A stretch of 64,000 nucleotides of DNA from Coturnix japonica (GCF_001577835.2 NC_029536.1:4836001-4900000), one strand, 5' to 3'; numbered from the stretch's first letter, positions 21,808-36,011 are shown. A program made the numbers and translations. The notes: a model not told the origin generated them from the sequence alone.

Positions 21808-24800
21808 TCAAATGGTCTGATAGTGTTGTCTCAGCCTCGCCTGCAGGAATTCGTGGGTCAGGTTGTGCCGAGTGATTATCCCAACAATCTTAAAGAGGAA
21901 GAAAAGGAAAGACATGTCAGTATCACAATTGTACCACTAAGAGATGTGCATAGTAGAGCTGTTGTTCTTTCCCAACCCAAAAGAGCAAGTGAGAACCCCC
22001 AGGCAGGTCTTGGTCAATACAGGGGGTTCAAGTTCAAAAGCTACAGCCCCTTCTTGAAGCATATATCTACAAGCGAGGTACACGGCTTTAACTACACCCA
22101 AATGGATAGCTTAGCTCCTGCTATGTCTAGACACAGCAATAGTTAACCCTACCTATAAAGGAAAATATATTTTTTTCCATTACAATATATCCATGATAGA
22201 GAGCACACAGATGTAACAAACTCCTTCAGAAAGTGAAAGCCATTGGAAATGTCAAAGCTGTCTCACGTGGCTTCATTAGAGAAATCTCTTGTTTGCCACA
22301 TGCCAGGACTGCAGACAGCTCACATGAAATTCTAAGAAGCTCTGTAGGTGAAGGAGTAAAACCAGCACAGTGGTGAATGTACAACGACTGGCAGGTCACA
22401 AAAGGGGCCCTCATTGCCAGACTGCTGGGAAACAGTCAAATTACACATTTCAGCCAATGAAACAGCTCAGTAATTTTACACATTGAGAGCTCAGAGCTGG
22501 GCTGCTCTCTGATACTGCAGGAGCATCTCATATTAAATATGGAGTGAGTTTACAGCACGCGTTTTCCAACAAGTTATTTAGAGTAGCTATTAGGAACACC
22601 TAAAGGCAAAAACAGCACTGCTGCCTCATTAGGACAGACCAGTTCTGGCTATTATTATCAGGATTTTGTCTCCCTGTTCAGGCTTAAGGGAAACACTTTC
22701 TCATTATGCTTACAGGAAATTACTGACACCTACTGACTACTCCTGCACACTGTAGATGGCAAAGAGACAACTATGGTGAAACAAGCATAACTTTTTTTGC
22801 TGCCTCTATAAGTAAGAACAGGATGAAGCTCCTGTCCAACAGAAAAACCTCCTGTCCAACCATATGGGAAATCCTGCTCCTGGTCTTGAATAAAGCTGCT
22901 GAAGAGTGAAATTGGTGACTTAAGAGCTCAAGGACTCTTAAAAGGTACAAGATATGTCTCTACATGTTGTTATAACTTGAGACAAGAGGCAAACTGCATG
23001 TCCTGCCCTTTGGGCGAAGGCAAGGAGCAGACTTGAAAGCTATAGGTGGTAATGAAGTCACAGCAATTAACAGTGTTCCAGAGTCTTAAGACCACCACGT
23101 TCTGACCCCATTAAAATACAACGGTTTGACATTAAAACAGATCTTAACTCTCTCAAAGGTGACAGCATTGCATAAAACCACACCTGCTTCCTTGCTTAGC
23201 AGAGACAAAACTGAGATAAGGACTTACCTCTCCAACTGCGTTCACAACTGGTAAATGCCTGAGTCCCATTGTCCTAAACAAGTTAAACACTTGAGATACG
23301 TGAGTGTTTGGAGAAACAGCAAAAGGTGACGGGTTCATGTATGGGGTGACATCCTAAGAAAGAAAAAACAGGGTATTATTGACAAAAGGCATTTTCAGCA
23401 GCTCTGGAAATCACTAATAAGCCATTGCTGTAGCCCCTCCAACTCTCTGATCTCTGGACAGCATATCCATCTACGGGAGGATTCCTCTTCTCTTCAAAGT
23501 TATTTCACTTTCAGAAACCTCGTTTGTCACAATTGGTTTGAACCCGTAATATTAAGAAAAGCCCAACGCTACAGAAAGCCTTTAAGCAGGATAAATGTAG
23601 GGACATGATGATGCTCCCACATGTAAACAAGGCCAGATGAATACATGAGAAGGATCTGATGTTGGCCACTGCATGGAAGGCTGGATTCAACCACACTCTT
23701 AGCACTTTAAATAGTCTTAAGACAGCTCTAAATTGTCACATCACAGGGTATCTCTTACCACTATCATGCGAGGGTTCAGCAACGTGAGGTCCAGGTCATG
23801 GATATCTGGATAGCGGGGATAATCCTCTGACATTTCTGCATGAGACAGACGAGGCTGACTCGCACTCTGCAATTAAAACAAATGCCACTGAATCAAGGTG
23901 CCACCTTCCCACGTGGTTCACAGACTGCAAGCAGCAAAGCTAACAATGCTTCCCCCATGCCCTATGCTTACTCAGACTGCGCTCCTCCTCTGCCCACACA
24001 AAAATGCCTTCTCCAGAAATATTCCTCCTAGTTGCTCATCTCAGTAAATCCACGTAAACTGAGAGAGTAATGGATATGCCCTCCAAACTCTGACGTATCC
24101 TGGTTGAAAAGGACTTGAGGGTACTGGCACAATGGATGTAAGCCAGCAATGTGCCCACGCAGCCCAGAAAGCCAACCATATCCTGGGCTGCATCAAAAGA
24201 AGCAGTCAGCAGGTTGAGGGAGGTGATCCTGCCCCTCTGCTCTGCACTGGTGACACCAGTGGAGTATTGTGTTCAGATGTGGAGTCCTCAAAACAGAAGA
24301 GACATGGGCCTGCTGGAGTGTGCACACAGGAGGGCCATAAAAACAGTCCAAAGGATGGAACACCTCCCTGCAAGGACAGGCTATGAGCTGGGGCTGTGCA
24401 GCATGGAGAAAAGAAGGCTCCAGGGCCTGTCACTATTTAAGAAGGGGACAGATTCTTCAGCAGGGTCTGTCCTGATGGGACAAGGGGAAATGGTTTCCAA
24501 CTACAGAAGGGGAGATTCAGGTTGGATAGAAGGAAAATGGTTGGTTTTTTTACAGTAAAAATGAAGCACTGGCATGGATTGGATATCTCTAAGGACTGGA
24601 CACCCAAGTCAGAACCCCATTCAGCCTGAGCACCTGATTGAGCTGTAGGTGTCACTGTCCACTGCAGGAGAGTTGGACTAGATGACATTTAAAGGCCCTT
24701 TCCAACTCCAAAGATTCTGTGATTCTATGAACACATGGGAAGGAACAGAAGAGGATTGTGGAAACTGGGCCCAAAACACAAAAGCTCACAGTGATCTCAG

Positions 24801-27800
24801 CAGTAGGTGAAAAACTCCTGGTAAAACCCTGGCAAATTGGCAGCAAGAATGCACAGTATACACTGCTGGTTGCCCTAAATGTATTTTAAGATCTACCCTC
24901 CATTCTCCAGTTTTACTTGCACCTTCATGCAACAGACACTCGCATCAGTTGATTTTCTTCTCCCCAAATACAGTAGCTGTTCTCTGTCCTTAGGTGTAAA
25001 TTGTAAGTAAAATAATCTTGGCTGCCCATAAAATTATCCCCAACTTGCTAAGCTCAGAGGGTAGAGATGTCTTTGCTACAGTCCCAAATTAGAGAGACTC
25101 ACTGACTGGCTCTCGGAGTAACAAACACCCCTGACAAGGAGGGTGACCAGCTGTGAGCGCAAGATCAAGCCATGGAAGGTGAGAGGTCTGAAACGTTCCT
25201 CCATGGTCCACTCTTCACTGGGAGACTGGTCAGGATACAGGTTGGGGTAAGGAGTGTATCTGTGAATAAATAAATACACATTGTGAGAAGCCTGAACACA
25301 AGGAGAAACACACACCCCATCCTCCAAAACAATGGCTATTCGACACAGGTCTAGGTTCCAGCACTGCCTAACAATTTCTGACAACAGTTCTAAAGACACA
25401 GGTGCTAGCACTGCTTCCTCCAGCACATGAAGTAATGGGGACTGTATAGAAATACCCCATTTCCAAACCTTCAGGTCGGCATATCTCACCTTCTCTCTAG
25501 CATTTGTTGCAGCAAATCCTCCTTTTCTGGTGGCTCCTCTGTTGTTATGTGCTCATCACACATGTTGCGCAGCTCACTCGAAGGGTAAGATTTCATGGAC
25601 TGGCTCCGTTTGCGCTGCTCTCCAGCTCGGGTGAGAATGCTGGATTTCTATACACAACATTGTTCAGATATTCACTAAGCAGGTCAACAACTGTCAAAGA
25701 GTGACTATAAACTGCTTGTCTAAGAAGTCAAGCACCCTTTTTGCTAGAGTATACACTGTTCATTACAACCTTAAATTGCATGTTTCCCCCCATCCTCCTC
25801 CTATGAATGATAGAACATTCATAGGAGGAGTTTTCATAGGCAGTTATTATCAGTCTCAAATGTGGACTCAATACTTGAGTGCTCAATCCAGAATGCTTCC
25901 ATGTCTATCCTGAACTAGTTACTCAAAAGAACCTTCCTCACTTTTGCTTCTAGAAATGCAGCCTTCTGTTCTGCCTCTGTCATGATCAGGAGAATGGAAT
26001 GAAACTGCATTTCTGAAAACTCTGTATTTCAGTAGGTGCTCGTGTCTGGTCTGAATCCTGCATTGAAAATCATCTACATAATAAAGGAAGGGGTCTTCCA
26101 CCTGCACAACCAAGCTCTATTCTTCGACTTACTGAAGAACCAGCTTCTTACCTTGAATTTGATGTTGTTGCTGATCAGCTGGTTTCCCTTCATGAACTCC
26201 CTCTCATTGCCCCGGTTCTCGGTCACAACAGGGAAGGCGTGATGAACAGTTGTGCGCAAGATGCTAACGAGGGACTGGATGCGGGTGTGGGGGTAGACAT
26301 AGGTCAGGTTGGGCTCCATGATGTCGCTGGCTCGTAGCCTGAGGAAACAGAAAGATCCAGGATTGCTGCATGCATCTCACCTGCTCCACCCATCCAACCC
26401 TCCTCAGCAATGGCTCCAGCACCTATTTCCTCTTCAGGCCTGATGCACAACTTCCAGCTCCTCTCACAGCAGTTGATGCTGCCAGGTTTGTTGGACACTC
26501 AGCAGCATCCTCCCATTACAACATTCCTTTCTGAGGAATGTTTTTCAGACAAACTCTAATCCACAGCCCTGCCAAGAGTAGCAGCCTTACTTATCCATTT
26601 CCACCTCTGTTTCCCACTCCAGAAGAGGCACTCCTCTCAAGTTCACATGGATGTCATAGATTCCCTTGTTGAAAAAGTCTCCTGTCCATTTGGCTACCTG
26701 TGGAGCAAACAGAAGGCCTACTGACTCCTTGCTCCAAGTAAAAGATTCCTTGGTTCACTGTGGCCCTGGAAGGAAGAGAGATTCAGGGCTGGCACATGCC
26801 TGAGAAACCAGAGCTAATACTCACCATGAGGGTGATCATTATTGGGAGCCCGTAGGTGATTTCATTGGTGGATTCAATTAGGATTACAGTTAGACTAATT
26901 GTCATCCGGACCACTCCTCCCAGGAATGCCGCTGCCCCAATCAGTGCAAAGGTTCCTGAGTAGATGTGATCCAAGCCAATATAACTAAGGGAAAACAAAG
27001 AGCCCTGAGGTTAGAATAACCTGAGAGCTCAGCCTGCACCTGCAGCACATCTCTCACACACATTCAATGCACCTTTTGAGGAGGTTGGCGACCAGGCGTC
27101 CGAAGGCAGCCCCACAAAGCAGTGATGGTACAAAAAGACCACTGGGCACAGAGATCCCATATGTCCAGCAGGAGAGTAAGAAATAGAGAAGGAAGAACAA
27201 GGAGAGTGTGACTGGGCTGAAAGTACCTGCAACACAAGAATAATCATGACTGAAGGGGAAAAGGCCTATGGAACAGATAGCAGTCTTGCACCATCCACCC
27301 CTCAGCTCACAGCAGACTCATCTCACAACAGTTCAAACACACATGAATATGCTGAGTAAGCAGAAAAGAAGGAAAAGCAGGCCTTTCTTTTCATGGAGGG
27401 GTCTTTACTCTGTTGTACCAGCAGCCCCCTGAGCTAGAAGATACTTTTATCTTTACAGTTCTTGCGACAAGACTGTTTTCAAGCAAGATGGAGCTTGGAT
27501 CCTAAGGATAGCACAAGGCACTGCCTGCTAGCTACTCACCATCTTGATGGAAGAGCTGGAGGATAGCAGACTCCTGAGGGTTGAAGAAGAGGGTGGCCAT
27601 GTCGTTATAGGTTTCATTCGGGCAGAAAAATGTTTTGATGCTTGAATTCACATCCTCAGACATGCCCTGATGAAGAACACAAAGGACATGAAGAGTTAAA
27701 ATCTACCTCCTGCTATGTCAGCCATTGTGTAGAATGGGAATAACCCTTCTGTATATCACACAGTTCGAGATGATCAGACCAAAACAACAACAGCAGACAC

Positions 27801-30800
27801 TAGGCCTGCAGCATCAACAGGATAATTCAAAGCTTGAGCTCATTTACCAAACTACAGAAGCACAAACTGCAGCTTTCACTATTACCTTAATGTTCTGCAA
27901 CTGCCCATAAGCTTTCATTCAAGTTTTCTGTAGGTACTGTGTGCCATCAAGACCTCATTACCTGCCCTTATTCCTCTGAAGGGTGAACACTACGAAGACA
28001 TACATTCTTCATGGGAGATTCCTCACCTGCATACTCAAGGTGTCATTGCCAGTGTGACTGGTGGAAGACATCTGCCGGCACTCCCCCAAAACCATGGAGG
28101 CCACAAAGACCACGACGGTTGTAGTCAGAGACACAAGCAGGCTCTCCAGGACTCTGCAAGCACACAGCAGAAACCACACACTGAAACCACAGACAGACCC
28201 GTAACCCAGTGTAGGCTCTGACTCTGAAACAGGAAAAAAGCAGACACCACAGCTTAATACTGGAAGCAGGAGAGCCTGCAAGCCAGGCTGAATGATGAGT
28301 TGGTGGCCAGGATTACATTAGCTCCCTTTTTTAATATCCTGCCCCTTAAAGGAGCTGTTTCTGTTCTCAGAACACATAGTCACACAAAAAGCCACAGGGA
28401 AGGGCTCAGTGATGATGCTGTTCACATGGAAACGATGTTCTCTGTATCCTTACAACACAGGAGACTATCCTGTCTAGACAGCACTGGACAGGTTGATGCA
28501 TAGTCTCTCCTACCTCTTTTCCAGCTACTGAAACACCTTCTTTTTTTCCTCCCCTCTAAACCTGGGCTTCTCATTTATGAACAGTCTACAGCAGCCTACA
28601 GCTTCCAGAATTACATGGCAATTCACTAAATGCCACAGGCAGAGATTAGTTGTGGTTTTAACCACACAAGATAATAATCTGCTCTTTCTACATCTGTTTG
28701 GACAAGATACAAAAAAATCCTGCACGGAGATGAAGCTCTAGTTTGCTCAGCTATAAACATCAGAGCTCCCCTCAAAGCCTGTATAAGGGGATTCCAGCTT
28801 TCATTGCCCCACCTGAACACAGATGGGACAGCTGCAGAATCTCAACAGAGCACAAATACCTGACAAGCTTTGGTTTGGGATGCACGTTCCGCATGCGGTA
28901 CTTTGCGAGCCTCTTGTTCAGACAGTTGAAGGTGGCTCCAAGAAGACCTCCTACAATCCCCATCAGAATGAAGAAGCCCAAGTCCACAGCTGTCCAGAGG
29001 TGGCACTTCTTATCAGACTCGGAACACTACGTGCAACAAAGCATAGGAAACCCATTAGTAGCTGTAGTTTCCTGCCACTGCTTCTGCCTTAAAAGCAAAA
29101 TACTTTTAGTAGCTGTGACCATAGTGGAGCAATCATGTGTTAGGCTACCAGGGTGCTGCTGTTCAACACCACCTGCCCTTAAATCAGATACACATGTATC
29201 CACAAAACCAGCATGAAATACAGAACTGACTTGAGACCAGAGGGGGAATAACAACAGTGCTAAATCTTACCTTAAACTCTCCAAAGTTCAGCAGACCAGG
29301 GAGCTGGAAAGACCCCCAACTTCCAAACTGAATCCCAGAGCGGAAAAAATTCAGGGTGAAGGTGGCAGCCATGGAACAGAACAGCTAAGGAAGTTAAAAC
29401 ATGGAAAGAAATTAATTAATCAGAATTAAAGCTGTCACGGTCAGCCCTTCCTTGAGACTTATGGCTGGGGAAAGAAGCTTCAGAACCTTTATGAAGATGG
29501 TCATTATGCTTTATGAACACCAAGCTGTAGGAAAATGGTCCTACTGAGGATGCCCATTTCCTGCTGCAAAATAGAGTAGGCTTAGAAGGCACTACTATAA
29601 TCAAATGATCTGGCTTCCCACATAAGAAGAGTTAGGAATTTCACCCTATAATTCCTCCAGCATTTTTTTAATCAGAGATAGTAATTTACAGTTAAAAAAC
29701 AATTACAAGGCACTAACACAGCTTGTTTAGAGGGAGAATTGAGGTCTTCATTAGCTCTGATAGAGCTGCTGTTTTAGCAAACCCCTGGCTCCTCTTATCC
29801 CTGCTGAGAAACAGCAGAATAACTGAACCCCACCAACAGGGCATTTTGTGTAAGAAACACCAGAAACATAATGAGATATGACACATTCTTTGAAAAACTG
29901 TCAGCTTCACAAAACTAAGCACTACAGGCAGAGAAATCCACTAATAGGATGCACAGGGCATTGCTGTAGTACAGCTCCCCAAGGCAGAAGAGAACAGAAA
30001 GAAATTCAGCACCTGCTTACTCTGCACTGAGAGAAATGGGCTGCAAAGGCCCAGGCACAAAAGCCATTTCTCTCATGTACCTGAGAAAACTATGCCACCT
30101 ACAAAGCTGTCCTGTAGTTCTGGATAGTATCAGATTACTCTCTGCCCTTGATCTGTATTAATTCTGGGGCACTGATAGAGATAGCAATCTCTTCCCTATC
30201 AGGAGGGCTCAAAAGGAGACACAGTATACCACGAATGTCTTCACAGTCCTCTCCAATGTCTAAGCTCAACAAACAGTCACACAAAGAGAGCCAGGCACCA
30301 CTTACCACTTTCCATGTAAGCCCTTGGTTCCAGAAGGAGGAACCTTCTTCCAGGCTGAAAAGAGTTCCCCCAATTGGGGCTCCAAAGGCAGCTGCAACCC
30401 CTGCAGCTGCTCCAGCAGATACAAAGTCCCTTTTATCCCTGCAAAGGAAAAGAACACCAGTTTAGCAGCAAAGAGCTGTGAATGTGCTTACAGATTGTAC
30501 AGAGTAAGGAACAGTCCCAATTTATTGATATATTCTAGGGATATGTGAGTGACTGCTGGGAGAAGAACTGAAAACAACACCATTTGGTCAGCAAGCTGTT
30601 GCAGCACCATGCTCATTCTCTAGAGCACTAATACAGGGCAGAGCACTGTGGTACTACGTGACTGCTGAGTATACAAGGAAACAGCCCAAATCATGGTGCT
30701 CCAGCATCGCTTGGAAGAACTCCAGAGAGGGAAGGACAAGCTTTTGTTCACATTCAGGTGGACCAGCCTTCTCTGGAGCCTATCTTGGTCTCAGAGGGTG

Positions 30801-33800
30801 CACAACTGAGCTTGTTACCAACAATGAAACCATTTAACCATTCAGATTAAAGGTTTTAAGTAGGTAGAGATTTGCCGAGCAGTACAAAAGAACACTGGTG
30901 AACATGGAGATCAGAGCTGGGATCCCTTAAGGACAGCATGGAGGTCACGTTACTTATCCTGGTGCTGTCTTGCAGCAGAATGAGGCTGCAAGATACTAGA
31001 GGAAAAAAAAAACAAGTGACTGATTCATCTCAAGCAGCCACCCTCTGCCCAAGGAAGTCTGCTCAATTCACCCTTCCCCTCTTCTCCTCATCCTGGAGAC
31101 AGTACCTGTCACTGCGGAAATATGGGAAGTTAAACTGGATCTTCCTCAGCGAGATGCTCTGGAACTACAAAGAAAATAAAGACTTAGAAAAACAGGTGAT
31201 AGAAACTTACTACTCACAGTACCCTTACAAAGCAGTGGTGTGGGCTGCTAGTCTCTAATCAATGTCTTGGAGAACAGAATGATTTTCTGCCCAGGCCAGC
31301 ACTAACCTGTGGTAAACCCGCACCCACGACAGCACCACTGTGGATCATTGGACCTTCCTTCCCAACAAAAAGACCTGGAAAAATAAGATTGATAAGTCAG
31401 CATATCTCCTGCCCTCTTCCTTTCTGGCTGTGCCAGGACAGATCATCTCACCCATCCCACAGCATGACAACTCCCCTCTGTACCAGGCCATAAGGTATGT
31501 AAGTGGTTTCCAATACCTCAGCTGAGTTCAGGCTCCTCTCCTCTCAAGGGAAAGGGAGCTGTTGAACCCTGTGCCCCCCAGAGATTTGTGAACATACTTA
31601 CATATCGGGCAGTATTCCAAGACTACTCCTTCAGTGACCCTGAACTCCCCAGGTTAATGCATGCCCTGCTGCTTACAGCACAGCCTCCTTCAGACTGATC
31701 TAAATAACACGTTCTGGAGAATTCCCATGTCTCCCTCTTAGACTGAGCCACAAAGAGACACTTCTGTTCCCTTATCAGTTCCATTCTTTCTGTCTTACTG
31801 AAGCTTACAACCAGCCCATCAAAATCACTTCACCAGAACAGCAGAGAAGCCTCCTGCGCCTTCTCCTTTATTTCTCTCCCTTCAGTGATTCCATACCCCA
31901 GTAACATACCACAGCCCTTCTTACCTCCTGCTACGCTGAAGAGCACTCCCATAGCTTTGCACACCACCGTCCGGAGCCGCACAACCCCTGGAACTTTTAC
32001 TCCATTGAGGTAGCACTTAATTTCAGGAATTCCTGACCCAGCTGCCACAGGCTGCAGAAAGGAAAATGTTGATGCTGTGCTGCACTGATTTCAATACTGA
32101 CAGTATTTTAATCAGAGGGCACAGCAAGGGATCGAGAGACATTGCTCAGCTAAATCAAACGGCACTGTGAAGTTAGTTTGATGCCTGGGGCTGTGGGCAA
32201 GAAGGAAGCCTCATAGCTAGAACCCATGTGAGAGTAAAGGAAGGCTGTGTAAAGTGCAACAATGAACTTAAGTCTTACCTGGATCAGGACTAGAAGACTT
32301 GCAAGAAAAACAAAGGTCAGGTTGAACCCCAGCAGCTCCAGTAAAGACAAGGCAAGACAGCCTTTCTCAGTGCATTCTTCTACCGCTGCATGGAGGGTCA
32401 AGGAAAGCAACAACATTCAGTGTCATCTGGCACCAGGAGCCAAACTTGTGCTTCCAATCCCAACCAGGGCAGATGACAACTCATCAGAGAACACATCACC
32501 CAGGCAGAGCTCGAGGGTGAGCTATAAGGAAGGGAAACAACTCAGTCTTTCAGAGATTAGCCTTTGCCCACATACTGATACTGAAACTTCTTCCTTGGTT
32601 TCAAGGGCTGAATGACACAGGCAAGTTAAAACCTGATTAATCAGCAATGTGACCGATGGCAAAAATCTAAAAGAATCAGCTACTCTGAGCAAAACATGGC
32701 AATACGAAGAAAAGGGTCACTCGAGTCCAACAGGACTCCATCCATCAGGTAAAAGATACAGCTTTGTACGACCCGGAACTTGAGCTGGGTAAAGAGCCGT
32801 ACAAAGAAATCCACAAAGAGGCCCACCTATGGAAAAGAAGACAGAGCTGCCATCAGAAATCATATACACAAGCAACAAAGACCACTCTCTAGCAAGCCCT
32901 GCCAGGAATACACACATGTGGGAGGACTGAAGTCGAAGAAGGCAAAATAAGCGTCCAGAGTAAAGTAACTTAGGAAGCTCAAATTCAATGCCTCCCTTGT
33001 TTTCACTGAGACAGATCCATCCCAGAATTATTCCATTAATCTGGTAGCATTTTTAACACCTACAACATACATCAGGGTACAGGAAAAAGCTGATGTTTAA
33101 CTGAGGCACCCAGTCAGGAAAGCTAATTTTCAAGCACATACACTGAAGTTTGCACTACCAAATGTAAATACAGCTCAAATGCAAACTGGCATTGTTTGAT
33201 TAAGTGCTCACTTTGGACAAGTTTTGCAGAGCCAAAGAATTGGTCAGAATACTTTGCAAAGAAAACAAGCTCTCCTGGAATATAATACATCAACACTGGG
33301 CTTTTATTCCCTAAAGCCGCCTCCAGCTAGGAAGACCTCCACTTCATGAATGTAACTGTTTACTCATCTTCCCTCCTTTGCCATTGACTTCTAACTTATT
33401 CCTGTTGATCTTTCCCCAGGCAGCATGATCCTTACCAGTCCTGTGCAGACTCCAATGGCAAAAACCATCACCCATTTCACTGCTTCATAGTTTCGGGCTT
33501 TCTGTTTAGAAATAGCATTAAAAAAAAAGCCATGTCAAAGGAGCATACAAACAAGAACCAGAAAAAAGGTGGACTTTCTACAGCTTTAGCTCTTGAGATA
33601 CTAAAAGCTGAAAGAAAAAGATCCTACCTTGTTGTCCATGCTCTCCAAAACTTCCAAGTATGGGTCATTGATACAGCGATCGTAATCCAAACTCTGGAAG
33701 AAAGCCAAAAGGTCAAACTAAGAACATCAGCTGCTATGGACTGTACAAAAAGCTGCTCACAGGTGACCTCGTTAAACATTACAGAAGTCATTGCTCCCCC

Positions 33801-36011
33801 AAAGCCTGTTTTGCAAACAAGCATGGGAGGAAAACCTTCTATAAACAACTTCATTTAAGTATTTCCAGCAGAGCTGGGCTCTGAGAATCAAGAGCTTAAA
33901 GAACAGACCACGATAAGGAACAAAATCAACTGGTTAATGCAACTTGAAATTAAAGACATAACGTACAGATTTAGACCTTCCTTTTTTATGTGCCTCCAAT
34001 GTGAAAGCGCAGAGGTAACATTGGATTTAGTCTTTAGAAACACTAAGTAGGAATTCTCTGTCAACAGGCAGCATCAGCTCTTAAACTCATCACAGGAGGG
34101 AGTTAAAAGTAATAGTTGTCCCATTGTATCATCACTCTCTACCTGTATCAGCTTCCCTTTATTGAGCCAAACGGCAGCAGGTTGGTGTTCCACCAAGCAA
34201 TAACACCTTGCTGACATCCACGCTAACAGCAGCTCCTCTAAATAACTCCTGGCTGCTATTCAGACACTTAAAAACCAATAATCTCCTGGAAGAATCAGGA
34301 TCTGACAAATGGGAAGATCTGCTTTGAACCAGCACGACACCACAGCAATAAAACAGTGACCAAGGAGATTTCTACAGTCACAACGACATAAGACCACAAG
34401 AAACTGTAACGTTTCATGGTGGTGTGATTTTTCTTTTTAAAGCAACAGAACAGGTTTAGAAAACGCACTTTCTCAGTAAGAATCTGCCTTAAGCAGCAGA
34501 TGCTCAAAAAGCTACTCAGACCACAGGGCTCTAAGCTACAAATGCCATGTCAATGGATACGGAGCAGGTCTTGGAAGAGCAGCAGCTTTTGGTTTTCCTG
34601 TGGCGCCAAGGAAATCTAAGTGCAGTGATGCAGTTTGACTGCCTGCCCTGTTATAAACTCAAAGTGATCAAAAGCTGCATGAAGTTCTTTCACAGAATCA
34701 CAGAACTACAGGGGTTGGAAGGGACCTCCGGAGATCACCGAGTCCAACTCTCTGCTAAAGCAGATTCTCTACAACAGGTCACACAGGAAAGTGTGTAGGT
34801 AGAACTTGAGTTCATCCAGAGAAAGAGACTCCATCACCTCTGTGGGCAGCCTGTCCCAGTGCTCTGTTACTCCACCAGTAAAGTAGTTCTTCCTTATGTT
34901 TATACAGAACTTTGATGTGCCCATTTTGGCTCATTGCTTCTTGTTCTTTTGATGCACACAAGCAAAAAGGGCCCACATCCACTGATGTGACTGATTCAAG
35001 CATAGGACAATTGAGAAAGACACTTTATCAATAACGAGGAAGCTGACGTTTATTGCTCACCTCATAGTCTTTGCGTGGAAGGATCTCATCTTCCTCTTCA
35101 TGAGTTTCTCCCAGGATCGTCTATGGAATAACAGGGCAAAATTGAATGGAAAATCATCAGCAGGATGGATGCAGACATCAAAATGGGGACACAGCCCTTT
35201 GCTGCTTAAAGTGATGCCTATGAAAACACCACTTACACCAGGTAAGTACAGAACCAGAGTAGAACTGTAGTATCATTAAGACTGGAAAAGGTCGTGCAGC
35301 CCACCCCATTATACCCACATCCCTTATAGCCATTGAATGCCACTATTCCTATGGGCAGCTGTGCCAGCACATCACCACTACAGGCCGACACACACACAGA
35401 GCTCTACATCACAGCTCATATCTCAGCACCAGATGGACGTTTTGCTTCCCTTCACAGAATCACAGAATGACCCAGGTTGGAAGGGACCTCAAGGATCATG
35501 TAGTTCCAACCCCCCTGCCTGACAGGGCCACCAAACATACACCTTTACTAGATCAGGTTGCCCAGGGCCCCGTCCAACCTGGCCTTGAACACCTCCAAGG
35601 ACGGGGCATCCACAACCTCCCTGGGCAGCCTGTTCCTGGGCCTAACCACTCTCCTAGTGAAGAGCTTCCCCCTAACATCCAACCTAAATCTTCCCTCTTT
35701 TAACTTAAACCCATTTCCCCGTGTCCTGCTATTGTCAGCCCTTCCCAGCAGCATAAAGGACAACACAACAAACAAATGGAACAGCGGGGCTGAGGCCGTG
35801 AGGAACCAAGGCCCAACGCCATAGCAACACCCAGTTCCCAGCCACCCTCAGGCTCTCCCCAGCTTAATGCCTATAGACAAAGCCCTGCTGTACAGTGAGT
35901 GACCGGACAGGCTCGTGGCTCCATCCGTACCAGCTCCTCCGGTGTGCGGCTCTCCCTCTCCCCGCAGCACTGCGGGCAGCAGCAGCACATCGCCCCGCCG
36001 CACGCCGCCAT
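21808..36011 (-). CDS. CLCN6: Chloride/proton exchange transporter ClC-6
   Basis: A late-endosomal 2Cl-/H+ antiporter. Twenty-three coding exons join in frame to 868 codons (human about 869). Listed in gene order: 35931-36011, 35061-35120, 33628-33693, 33436-33501, 32760-32826, 32279-32385, 31925-32051, 31307-31374, 31106-31164, 30306-30438, 29271-29384, 28860-29026, 28027-28153, 27540-27666, 27073-27226, 26825-26984, 26591-26697, 26152-26338, 25490-25647, 25103-25259, 23759-23866, 23228-23353, 21808-21888. Seen: a cysteine-rich N terminus, chloride-filter motif GSGIP (about residue 154), GKEGP with the gating glutamate (about 198), and [11 protein letters not shown] with the proton-path glutamate. 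A luminal loop carries three glycosylation sequons (NDT, NSS, NET). Two CBS domains follow, the second ending in [20 protein letters not shown]. All splice sites are GT/AG. The start is fixed by homology and a YY1-like motif over the ATG. Confidence 0.98.
24075..24730 (+). repeat. CR1 LINE 3' region in CLCN6 intron
   Basis: A 0.65 kb forward CR1 copy in the intron between exons 23759-23866 and 25103-25259, antisense to the gene. It keeps the end of the reverse-transcriptase frame (CCAGCAATGTGCCCACGCAG, GAGGGCCATAAAAACAGTCC) and the terminus GATTCTGTGATTCTATGA. It is the longest CR1 copy in the window. Confidence 0.92.
25795..25830. repeat. Perfect inverted repeat in CLCN6 intron
   Basis: Two 15-base arms (25795-25809 and 25816-25830) are exact reverse complements around a 6-base loop (ATAGAA). 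The element lies in the intron between exons 25490-25647 and 26152-26338 and could fold in DNA or in the transcript. I see no flanking duplication marking it as a mobile element. Confidence 0.85.
34690..35000 (-). repeat. CR1 LINE fragment in CLCN6 intron
   Basis: A reverse-orientation CR1 copy starts with TCACAGAATCACAGAACTAC and GGGGTTGGAAGGGACCTCC. It runs through GGCAGCCTGTCCCAGTGCTC to about 35000, ending 60 bases from the second coding exon of CLCN6. It is oriented the same way as the gene. Confidence 0.88.
35262..35380 (-). repeat. Short old CR1 fragment
   Basis: A diverged reverse CR1 piece with GTATCATTAAGACTGGAAAA and GGTCGTGCAGCCCACCCC in the first intron of CLCN6. It resembles the remnant near 7.4 kb. 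Confidence 0.6.
35453..35765 (-). repeat. CR1 LINE fragment keeping the ORF2 C-terminus
   Basis: A reverse CR1 copy beginning CACAGAATCACAGAATGACC, in CLCN6 intron 1. On the minus strand it still has an open frame for the usual C-terminal tail of CR1 ORF2: [18 protein letters not shown], then [20 protein letters not shown]. Intactness over about 70 codons marks this as one of the younger copies in the window. It ends about 165 bases from coding exon 1. Confidence 0.92.

Noticed and set aside
24132-24688. Several 80-135 codon frames in a CLCN6 intron.
   Set aside because: They lie inside a forward CR1 copy and are remnants of its reverse-transcriptase end and shadow frames.
35548-35775. A 75-codon minus-strand frame in CLCN6 intron 1, considered as a small gene.
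   Set aside because: It is the ORF2 tail of a truncated CR1 LINE, not a host gene.
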